Below, piece by piece: positions 1 through 8,076 of a stretch of 64,000 nucleotides of DNA; position 1 is the stretch's first letter, and the number at the start of each line of letters is the position of its first letter. The notes beneath the pieces are model-generated. The model saw only the letters and a list, made by a program, of their open reading frames with translations, did not search any database and was not told the DNA's origin. A program made the position numbers and the translations under genes. This DNA is from Armatimonadota bacterium (GTDB taxonomy: Bacteria > Armatimonadota > Zipacnadia > JAUWAU01): the NCBI GenBank assembly GCA_030601885.1, contig JAUWAU010000023.1:28224-92223 (forward strand), written 5' to 3'.

Positions 1-1
1 G

Positions 2-2113
2 AGGGCGACGATCGGCGACTCCACGCGCATCACCATCAGGGCGAAGGCACTGGACCGAGTCACGCCGGGCACGGCCGATAAACGCACGCTCTTCGCCGCC
101 ATTGACAGTGTCAGAATACGCCCCCTGAAGCCGGGCGAGACCGTCGAGGAGTTTCCGGGGAGGCCTCACATGGAGAAAGAACCCGATCTGCCGCTGCAAG
201 ACCGGCTGCGAGGCGTCGAAGCCCGCCCGGTCAAGGCCATCATTGAGACGTACGTTGCGATCCTCCAACACCAGCTCTGCAACGTCGTCACCATCGGCCC
301 GATGAACGGCCACGGATTCGCCAACTACGCGTCGAACACCGTGCCGCCTTCGCCGGGCATGGACCCGGAATGGATCCCCGGCGTCATCAAGGCGTGCCAC
401 GACCGCGGCATTGCCGTCATCGCGTGGCTGCCCTTCAACATCCAGGATGTGCGCCAGGCAGAGGACTACCAGCCGGCCAAGCGCTTTCCCCAGTGGACCA
501 TGAAGTACATCGAGGATCCGGCTCGGTCCGCGAAGCCGCAGGTCGGCATGTGTGTCGTATCATCGCCGTACCGCGAGGAGCATGGCAGGGAGCTCGCCGA
601 GGCCGCGCGCTTCGGAATGGACGCCGTCTTTTTCGATGGCTTCTTCCTCGAAGGCCGCCCCGGCCGCCCACAGCCGGGATGCGTTTGCCAGTACTGCCGC
701 GCCAAGTTCAAGGAAGAGACCGGCCTCGACCTGCCGGCGCAGGTGAACTGGCGCGATCCGACGTTCAAGCGCTGGGTGCGGTGGCGGAATCACAAGATAG
801 TCGAGGTGGCCAAGTACTTCCGCGACGAGATGTGCAAGGCAAACCCGGGTATCGAGCTAACCTGCAACTACAACGCGTGGCCTTTCGGGACCAAGGACTG
901 GGAGACCGCCGTTCCCCTGCGGCGCACGTCAGAGTACGGCGTCTCCCAGCACGCGTACGCGCCGCAGCCGCACATGGAATGGCTCATGCTGGGATTCAAG
1001 TCGCGGCTGAGCCACGACCTGAACCCCGAGCATTCCGACATCTGGCGCACCTCGCGACCGACGTGGAAGTATGAGGATACACCCGAAGACGCCGCCCGGC
1101 AGGAGATCAACATGAAGACGTTCATGCTGTCCGGGCTGGCGCACGGGACGACACCGTGGCATGGCGGGCACATCCAGCCCCCGGAAGTTGGCCGCCGCAT
1201 TCACGAGGCGCTCCGCGCGCGGGAGCGCTACTTCTCGCACGACTCGGTGCGGCATCTGGGCGTGGTGCTCTCGCAGAATACGCACGACTTCTACGGTCAC
1301 ATCCCCGATACCACTAACCTGGCGGACCATCGCGACGGCATTCTCGGCACCTGGCTGCTCCTCACGAAACGACACCTTCCGTTCAACTTCGTGTTCGACA
1401 ACGAACTGGAAGCCGGCGATTTGGCAGCTTACAGGATGCTGGTACTGCCGAACACAGCGGCGCTCTCGGACGCGATGCTGGCGAGCCTCAAACAGTGGGT
1501 TCTGGCCGGGGGCCATCTCGTCGCCACCGGGGATACGGCTCTCTACGACGAATGGGCTGAGCCACGGGCCGAGTGGGGGCTGGCCGAGCTCCTCAAGGTC
1601 GCGTCTCCGGACGAACTGCGTGTACCCCACACGGTTGAACACCGCACCGGGACCGTCACCTACATCCCCGGCGATCCGGGCGCAGCCTACGCCCGCGAGC
1701 GCGATGAGCGACAAGCCGAATGGCTGCTGAAGGCCATCCTGTCGGTGGCGTTCCCCTTCGAGACGGAGGGGCCCGAGTGGCTGGAGGTGACGCCCATGTG
1801 GGGCCCGGAGCGGAAGTCTGTCTATCTCCACATGCTGAATGTGTCCGCGTTCATGCCCGACGGCGATACGGGATTCCGGGGGCTGGGACGCCCACCCGCG
1901 CCGACGGCCGATGCCGGTCAAGACGTTAAGGGCGCCGGCGGCGTCCGTCGCGTGACTGTGGCGGTCGAGAACGCGCGCATCCGCCCGCGAGCGTGGCAAG
2001 TGCGCTCGGCGCGGCTTGGCGTCGCAGACATCGAGCTCAAACCCGACGCCACGGGCGCATACGTCGTGCCGATAATCACCGACCATGACGTATTGGTTCT
2101 CAATCTGCAGTGA
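2..2113 (+). CDS. Putative glycoside hydrolase (GHL6/beta-galactosidase-like with trimerisation-type domain), probably 5'-partial
   Basis: The ORF listed from 170 is open in the same frame back to the window edge (...VTPGTADKRTLFAAIDSVRIRPLKPGETVEEFPGRPH-MEKE...). TIM-barrel-like text GVIKACHDRGIAVIAWLPFN. An alternative start at ATG 170 has GGGGAGG upstream. Confidence 0.65.
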   Translation, partial: RATIGDSTRITIRAKALDRVTPGTADKRTLFAAIDSVRIRPLKPGETVEEFPGRPHMEKEPDLPLQDRLRGVEARPVKAIIETYVAILQHQLCNVVTIGPMNGHGFANYASNTVPPSPGMDPEWIPGVIKACHDRGIAVIAWLPFNIQDVRQAEDYQPAKRFPQWTMKYIEDPARSAKPQVGMCVVSSPYREEHGRELAEAARFGMDAVFFDGFFLEGRPGRPQPGCVCQYCRAKFKEETGLDLPAQVNWRDPTFKRWVRWRNHKIVEVAKYFRDEMCKANPGIELTCNYNAWPFGTKDWETAVPLRRTSEYGVSQHAYAPQPHMEWLMLGFKSRLSHDLNPEHSDIWRTSRPTWKYEDTPEDAARQEINMKTFMLSGLAHGTTPWHGGHIQPPEVGRRIHEALRARERYFSHDSVRHLGVVLSQNTHDFYGHIPDTTNLADHRDGILGTWLLLTKRHLPFNFVFDNELEAGDLAAYRMLVLPNTAALSDAMLASLKQWVLAGGHLVATGDTALYDEWAEPRAEWGLAELLKVASPDELRVPHTVEHRTGTVTYIPGDPGAAYARERDERQAEWLLKAILSVAFPFETEGPEWLEVTPMWGPERKSVYLHMLNVSAFMPDGDTGFRGLGRPPAPTADAGQDVKGAGGVRRVTVAVENARIRPRAWQVRSARLGVADIELKPDATGAYVVPIITDHDVLVLNLQ

Positions 2114-2241
2114 GTGGCCCCAGTGGCCGGCCGACACCATACGCCGCGAGGCCGTGATCGCACGGAGGGTCACCAATACCACCCAAGCGGTCCCGCGGGC
2201 AGGGGGATAATAGTCCGAAAACGGGAACGGAGGAACAACAC

Positions 2242-2763
2242 ATGGACCTGACCGGAAAGCGCGTTGCACTGTTGGTGGAGGACCTCTATGAGGACCTCGA
2301 GTTGTGGTATCCGTACTACCGCATGCAGGAGGCTGGTGCCGAAGTCGTCATCCTCGGGACCGGAGAGGAGAACTATGAGAGCAAGCACGGCTATCCCGCC
2401 ACCGCGGACAAGGCGGCGGACGACGCCTCGCCGAATGACTTCGACGCGGTGCTGATCCCGGGCGGCTATGCTCCCGACATCATGCGCCGACATGCGCCGA
2501 TGGTCGATTTCGTGCAAAAGATGCACGAGGCCGGGAAAGTGGTCGCCTTCATCTGCCACGCCGGCTGGGTGCCGGCTTCTGCCGACATCGTGCGTGGCCG
2601 GAAGGTCACCTCCTTCTACGCCATCAAGGACGACATGGTCAACGCCGGCGGGGAGTGGGTGGACGAGGAAGTGGTTCGGGACGGCAATCTCATCAGCAGT
2701 CGCACTCCGAAAGATCTGCCCGCATACTGTCGGACGATCATCGAAGCGTTGAGCGAGGGATAG
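2242..2763 (+). CDS. DJ-1/PfpI family protein (intracellular protease/amidase-like)
   Basis: KRVALLVEDLYEDLELWYPYYRM and the nucleophile elbow FICHAGWVPASA; GGAGG before the ATG. Confidence 0.88.
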   Translation: MDLTGKRVALLVEDLYEDLELWYPYYRMQEAGAEVVILGTGEENYESKHGYPATADKAADDASPNDFDAVLIPGGYAPDIMRRHAPMVDFVQKMHEAGKVVAFICHAGWVPASADIVRGRKVTSFYAIKDDMVNAGGEWVDEEVVRDGNLISSRTPKDLPAYCRTIIEALSEG

Positions 2764-2851
2764 CCGCTCAGGGCCACATCACAGCGACAAAGAGAGCATA
2801 CGGCAGGGCAGGACCCGCACGGCCCAGGCGGCGAAACTCGACACCAGGGGG

Positions 2852-3772
2852 ATGCATATGCCCGACGAGAGATTGCCTGAACAGGTGGGTCGTCGTGGCC
2901 TGCTGAAAGCCGGCGGGGCTGCTGTCCTCGGCGCCGCCCTCGGGCGCACGGCGAAGAGCGCCCGCGCGCAGCAGCGCCCGGGAGCACGCAGGCCCAGTAG
3001 AGCACCTACCAACCGGGAGGGTAACATGGCAAACGCCACAGGCTCCACGAATCCGTTCGAACTCGTCAAGCAGTACAAGTATCTCCGCGTCGTAGACGTC
3101 GCCGATGCCATGGACGGCATCGGCTATTTCGATATTGGCCTGATGTCTCCCGACGTCCGGCCTCTGTGGCTGGGAATGATGTTCTGGGGCGTCGCGTTCA
3201 CGGTCCGCTGCGTGCCGGCCAATCGCCCCATGTGGAAGCTCTCCAGCACCGAGGAGATCGTCGGCGCCCACGGCATCTGGTTCAAGGAAGTGGGACGCAT
3301 CAGTTATAGCGACCAGATCAAGCCGGGGCACGTCATCGTGACCGACGCCGGCGGCGGACGAGAGTGCGGCTTCTGGGGCTCGGCGAACTCGCTGGGGATG
3401 ATCCGCAAAGGCGTGGCCGGAATCGTGACGGACGGCTATTGCCGCGACACGGCCGAGGTCGCCCGCCAAAAGACCCCCATCTGTGCGCGCCAGCGCGGAC
3501 GAACCATCATCCCCGGCCGGATCGAAGTCGCCGACGTGCAGACCAAGATCGGTTGCGGCGGCGTGCAGGTCCGCCCCGGCGACATCGTCGGCTGCGACGA
3601 CGATGGGATCATCGTGATACCGATCGAGGTGGGTCCCGAGGTCGCCGTCCATGCTCGGGCGATTCTGCTCGCCGACATGAGAGGTCGGCGCAGACACTAC
3701 GAGAGCCTCGGGATGGACCCTGACGAGACGGTTGACTTCGAGAAGGTCGAGGAGTACTACAGCCGATTCTGA
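2852..3772 (+). CDS. RraA-like family protein, optional Tat-like N-terminal extension
   Basis: VVDVADAMDGIGYF...GHVIVTDAGGGRECGFWGSANSLGMIRKGVAGIVTDGYCRD is RraA-like. N-terminus GRRGLLKAGGAAVLGAALG resembles a Tat signal. Internal ATG at 3026 is preceded by GGGAGG. Confidence 0.82.
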   Translation: MHMPDERLPEQVGRRGLLKAGGAAVLGAALGRTAKSARAQQRPGARRPSRAPTNREGNMANATGSTNPFELVKQYKYLRVVDVADAMDGIGYFDIGLMSPDVRPLWLGMMFWGVAFTVRCVPANRPMWKLSSTEEIVGAHGIWFKEVGRISYSDQIKPGHVIVTDAGGGRECGFWGSANSLGMIRKGVAGIVTDGYCRDTAEVARQKTPICARQRGRTIIPGRIEVADVQTKIGCGGVQVRPGDIVGCDDDGIIVIPIEVGPEVAVHARAILLADMRGRRRHYESLGMDPDETVDFEKVEEYYSRF

Positions 3773-3847
3773 GCAGGACATGCGGATCAAAGATGACAGC
3801 GCTCGAGGAACGCGAACCAATTCCTCGACTGGAGAGTTCGTATCGCC

Positions 3848-5827
3848 ATGCCTCCCGCCTCTCAAAGCCAAACGGCAGCTCTGCCGCAGACGCACCCCCT
3901 ATTCCCCAATCTGCTGTCGCCGATCCGGATCCGCAACACGGTGATCCGTAACCGAGTGCTCGTCACCGGACACCAGCCGAGGCTGAACGACAGCGGCATG
4001 ATCGGCGACCGCCTGTACTACTACCATTTGGAGCGCGCCAAGGGCGGCATCGGCCTGATGATCATGGAGGAGACGGGCGTCGCCCTCCGGCCCGGCACGA
4101 GCCTCGAGGGAAAGCTGTTCCTGGTCAACATCAGCGACGAGATCATCCCTCAGTACCGGCGCGTGGCTGATGGCGTGCATCGGTACGGAGCCAAGATCCT
4201 CGCCCAACTCATCTATTGGCCCCACCACACGGGCTTGTGCTGCTCCGACGGAATCCGGCTGGCGGCGCACAATCTGCGCGCCGCAACGATCGACGACATC
4301 AAGCGGTTGGTGCGGCAGTACGCGGAGGCGGCGCGGCGCGCGCAGGCTGGCGGGCTCGACGGAGTGGAAGTGACCACTTGGGGCGGGTTGCTGGCGCAGT
4401 TCGTTTCGCCGGACATCAACCGCCGCACCGACGCCTACGGCGGGAGCTTCGCGAACCGGATTCGCATCGTGGTGGAGGTGCTCGAGGCCGTGCGCGAGGC
4501 TGCGGGAGATGAGCTTGTGGTGGGCGTGCGTGTGGACGGCGAGTCCTACACAGAGGGAGGCACGACGCCCGATCTGGCAGCCCGCGTCGTTGCCACTCTC
4601 GAGGAGAGATGCCTCATCGACTATGCCAACGTCGTGGCCGGCGGCGGGCCGGGCCTCTGTGCCGGGCTGAACGAGATGTCCATGTTTGTGCCCCTGGGCG
4701 CGCACATTGGCATTGCCGCGCGAGTGAAGCGCGAATGCGATGTGCCGGTCTTGCACGCCGGACGGATCACCGACCCAAACCTGGCCGAGACCTTCCTGGA
4801 GAAGGGCTATGTGGATATGATCGGCATGACTCGGGCTCACATCGCCGATCCACACCTGGTTAACAAGGCGGCTGAGGGGCGGCTCGACGAGATCACGACG
4901 TGCGTGGGATGCAACGAGGGCTGCATCGGCCGACACGCCCGCAACCTTGCGATAACGTGCGTGCAGAATCCCGTCACCGGTCGTGAGGAAGAATGGGCTC
5001 GGATTGTGCCGGCGCAGGTCGCCAAGCGTGTCGTGGTCGTTGGGGGCGGGATGGCCGGCCTCAAGGTGGCCTCCGTCGCGGCGCAGCGCGGGCACGACGT
5101 CACCCTCGTGGAGCTGCAGCCCGAGGTGGGTGGACAGGTGCGCATCGCCAGCAAGGTCCCTGCTCGCGCCGAGCTCGGCGATATGGTGCGCAATGTCGTC
5201 CGGGCGTGCGAGCGCGCCGGTGTGCAGATTCTCACCGGAACCCGCGCGACGGCGGACACGGTCCTCGGGCCCCATCCCGACGCCGTTGTCGTCGCGACCG
5301 GCTCCGGCCCGGCTGCACCGGGCTTCTCAGGGGCTCAACTGCCGCACGTGTATGACTGCTTTCAGTTTCTGGACGATGATGTCTCGGTCAAGCCCGGTGG
5401 GCGCGTCATCGTGTACGACCTCATCGGCGACGAAGTAGCCGCCTCCATAGCCGACATGCTGGCGCGGCAGGGAGCTTCTGTCGAGATGCTCACCACGCAC
5501 CCGTACTTCGGCTGGGAGGTAGTCAACCGCACATGGGGCATCCTCCACTATCGCCTGCTGCAGGTGGGGGTCAAGATGGAGCCCGACACGGCTCTGGTTT
5601 GCATTCAGGACCATAGCGCAGTCGTGCAACATATGTATTGGCCGGAGACCGAGACACGGCACGACGTCGAGGCAGTCATCGCAAGTCTCGGCCGGCGGCC
5701 TAACGCAGACCTCGCTGACGCCCTGCAGGGGCGCGTTCCTCAGATACACAAGGTCGGACACGCCGACTCTCTGAGCGATCTGCACGGCACTATGCTTGGC
5801 GCTGAGACCCTGGGTCGCGCGCTTTAA
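3848..5827 (+). CDS. NADH:flavin oxidoreductase / 2,4-dienoyl-CoA reductase-like (OYE barrel + FAD/NAD domain)
   Basis: LFPNLLSPIRIRNTVIRNR start, CVGCNEGC cysteine cluster, VVVVGGGMAGLKVASVAAQRGHDVTLVE dinucleotide fold. Confidence 0.9.
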   Translation: MPPASQSQTAALPQTHPLFPNLLSPIRIRNTVIRNRVLVTGHQPRLNDSGMIGDRLYYYHLERAKGGIGLMIMEETGVALRPGTSLEGKLFLVNISDEIIPQYRRVADGVHRYGAKILAQLIYWPHHTGLCCSDGIRLAAHNLRAATIDDIKRLVRQYAEAARRAQAGGLDGVEVTTWGGLLAQFVSPDINRRTDAYGGSFANRIRIVVEVLEAVREAAGDELVVGVRVDGESYTEGGTTPDLAARVVATLEERCLIDYANVVAGGGPGLCAGLNEMSMFVPLGAHIGIAARVKRECDVPVLHAGRITDPNLAETFLEKGYVDMIGMTRAHIADPHLVNKAAEGRLDEITTCVGCNEGCIGRHARNLAITCVQNPVTGREEEWARIVPAQVAKRVVVVGGGMAGLKVASVAAQRGHDVTLVELQPEVGGQVRIASKVPARAELGDMVRNVVRACERAGVQILTGTRATADTVLGPHPDAVVVATGSGPAAPGFSGAQLPHVYDCFQFLDDDVSVKPGGRVIVYDLIGDEVAASIADMLARQGASVEMLTTHPYFGWEVVNRTWGILHYRLLQVGVKMEPDTALVCIQDHSAVVQHMYWPETETRHDVEAVIASLGRRPNADLADALQGRVPQIHKVGHADSLSDLHGTMLGAETLGRAL

Positions 5828-5838
5828 GGAGCGAAGCC

Positions 5839-6699
5839 ATGCACTCCCTTCGCCTCGTGGTGTGCGTCAAGCAAGTCCCGGCGCCGAAGGCCGTGCGTTT
5901 GGATCCCCAGACACACGCCCTTGTGCGAGAAGGCGTCCCCACACTCATCAATCCGCCCGACGAGTTCGCCGTGGAGACGGCTCTCCGCCTGCGCGAGGCC
6001 GTGGGCGGAACTGTGACTGCTCTGAGCATGGGGCCCGCGCAGGCCGAGGAGGCCGTGGCCCATTGCCTGCGCATGGGCGCTGACGAGGGCGTGCTTCTCA
6101 CCGATGCCCGCATGGCCGGCTCTGACACCCTCGCCACGTCTCGCCTCCTGGCGGCCGCGATCAGGACGCTCGGCTTCGACATCGTCCTCTGTGGGAGGCA
6201 GGCTGCGGACGCCGAGACCGCTCAGGTGGGCCCGGGGGTGGCCGAGCTTCTGGGTGCCCCAGTGCTGACCCACGTCGTCTCGGTGCAACCCGGGGACCAC
6301 GCATTCCGCATCGAGCGCGAGTCCGACGAGGGCATCGAGGTGTACGAATGCGCACCGCCTCTCGTACTCACAGTAACCAAGCAGCGCGAGCTGCCTCGCG
6401 CGGCGAATCTGCCACTGCCGGCGGAGAAGATCCAGCGTTGGTCGCTGGACGAACTCGGTGTGCCCGCTGAGCAAGTCGGGCTAACTGGCTCGCCGACGCG
6501 AGTGACCGAAGTGTCCCCAGGGCTGACGCAAGATCTGCCGCAGGCCGACTATCCAGCCGACGCGCCTTTGGCCGAGCGCCTTGAATTCGTCCTCAGCGGC
6601 GGCATCCGGCCGAAGCCCGGACGGGTGTTGCTTCGGGACGAGGGCGAAGCGACGGCCCGGTGCGTGGTGGAGTACCTCGACGGGGAGGGCCTCCTTTGA
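5839..6699 (+). CDS. etfB: Electron transfer flavoprotein beta subunit
   Basis: LRLVVCVKQVPAPKAVRLDP...INPPDEFAVETALRLRE...CGRQAADAETAQVGPGVAELLG, typical EtfB. Confidence 0.9.
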   Translation: MHSLRLVVCVKQVPAPKAVRLDPQTHALVREGVPTLINPPDEFAVETALRLREAVGGTVTALSMGPAQAEEAVAHCLRMGADEGVLLTDARMAGSDTLATSRLLAAAIRTLGFDIVLCGRQAADAETAQVGPGVAELLGAPVLTHVVSVQPGDHAFRIERESDEGIEVYECAPPLVLTVTKQRELPRAANLPLPAEKIQRWSLDELGVPAEQVGLTGSPTRVTEVSPGLTQDLPQADYPADAPLAERLEFVLSGGIRPKPGRVLLRDEGEATARCVVEYLDGEGLL

Positions 6700-7964
6700 C
6701 TTCAGAGGCGCCGATACACGTGGACGCGGAGCTGTGCACGGCATGCGGCTGGTGTGTGTCCGGCTGTCCGCTCGGCGCCATCCGACTCGAAGGCGATGTG
6801 GCCGCCATTGAGCCCGGACGCTGCAACGGCTGCCTCGGGTGTCTGGCCGTCTGCCCAGAGACGGCTCTCAGCGCTGATGTGCCCCCCAGGCCCACGGACG
6901 TCGCGTCTTGCGAGGGCGTATGGGCCGTGGTCGAGTTCGACGAGGGACGCCCGCAGGATGTGTCGCTGGAGATACTGTGTGAGGGTCGGCGACTGGCCGA
7001 CGTGCAGGGCACGACGCTCAGCGCTGTGGTGATCGGCGCCGAGCCGGAGCCGTCACGGGAGCTTCTCGCCCGCCACGGCGCAGACCGGATCTTTGAAGCC
7101 GCCCACGAGCCTCTGGCGCGCTTCGATTCGGACTTGTGGACTAGCCTGGTCACCGGGCTGATCCGGCAGCACAAGCCCGAGATCGTCCTCATTGCCGCGA
7201 CGAACCGTGGGCGGGAGCTGGCGGCGCGAGTGGCCGTGCGGTTGGGCACCGGGCTCACGGCCGACTGCACTGCTCTAGACATAGACGACGACGGCAATCT
7301 GGTGCAGATGCGTCCGACGTTCGGCGGCCGTCTCATGGCCACCATCCTGTGCGAGAACCATCGGCCCCAGATGGCCACGGTGCGCCCGGGTATGCTGAAG
7401 AAACGCCGTCTGCCTGGGGCGCGCCGACCCGAGGTGATCGCGGTCCCCTTCGAACCCCCTGCGCGCCCGCCACGGGTTCGGCCCATAGAGTACCGTGAGA
7501 TCCGTCGTCGGGTTCGCCCCCTCGAGGGCGCTCAAGTCATCGTCTCCGGGGGAATCGGCACAGGCGGAGAGCCGGGTTTCGCTGTGCTGCGCGAGCTGGC
7601 CACAGCCCTTGGAGGAGCGCTGGGCGCATCCCGTGGCGCCGTGGAGCGAGGCTGGATGCCTCACGAGCACCAAGTGGGCCAGACTGGCCGGAGCGTCGTG
7701 CCTCGTCTATATGTGGCCTGCGGAATCTCAGGCCAACTCCAGCACCTGATTGGCATCCAGGGCGTGGAGAGGGTCATCGCCATCAACACTGACCCCAGCG
7801 CGCCCATCTTCCGCGTCGCGGACGTCGGGATCGTTGGCGATCTCTTTGAGGTGGTGCCGAAGATCGCCGAGTTGCTGAAGGAAGCAGGCACAGCTTCTGC
7901 CGGGAACGATCCTCAAGCCAACCATCCCGAGCGCCGCCACGCATGTCTTGACCGGGCCAGGTAA
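6696..7964 (+). CDS. etfA: Electron transfer flavoprotein alpha subunit with N-terminal 2x[4Fe-4S] ferredoxin domain
   Basis: CTACGWCVSGCP and CNGCLGCLAVCP motifs, then EtfA text (VIVSGGIGTGGEPGFAVLRELA; YVACGISGQLQHLIGIQGVERVIAINTDPSAPIF). TTG start at 6696 overlaps the etfB stop (TTGA) with GGGGAGGG upstream. Confidence 0.88.
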   Translation: MTSEAPIHVDAELCTACGWCVSGCPLGAIRLEGDVAAIEPGRCNGCLGCLAVCPETALSADVPPRPTDVASCEGVWAVVEFDEGRPQDVSLEILCEGRRLADVQGTTLSAVVIGAEPEPSRELLARHGADRIFEAAHEPLARFDSDLWTSLVTGLIRQHKPEIVLIAATNRGRELAARVAVRLGTGLTADCTALDIDDDGNLVQMRPTFGGRLMATILCENHRPQMATVRPGMLKKRRLPGARRPEVIAVPFEPPARPPRVRPIEYREIRRRVRPLEGAQVIVSGGIGTGGEPGFAVLRELATALGGALGASRGAVERGWMPHEHQVGQTGRSVVPRLYVACGISGQLQHLIGIQGVERVIAINTDPSAPIFRVADVGIVGDLFEVVPKIAELLKEAGTASAGNDPQANHPERRHACLDRAR

Positions 7965-8076
7965 CTGTGATCTTGCCCCCCGGACCAACAGGAGTGCCGC
8001 GCCTCGCCGAGGGAACCATTGCCCGCCCATCCCGCCGCGAGCGCTGCGGTGCAGCTCTGCCAGGGCGGTGACATCC

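Noticed and set aside
929-2269. 446-aa minus-strand ORF opposite the first glycoside hydrolase
   Set aside because: Antisense to a clear coding gene; composition typical of GC-rich mirror ORFs.
2768-3895. 375-aa minus-strand ORF opposite the RraA-like gene
   Set aside because: Fully antisense to a recognisable gene, no family signature.
3899-5275. 458-aa minus-strand ORF opposite the OYE-like gene
   Set aside because: His/Arg-rich mirror ORF.
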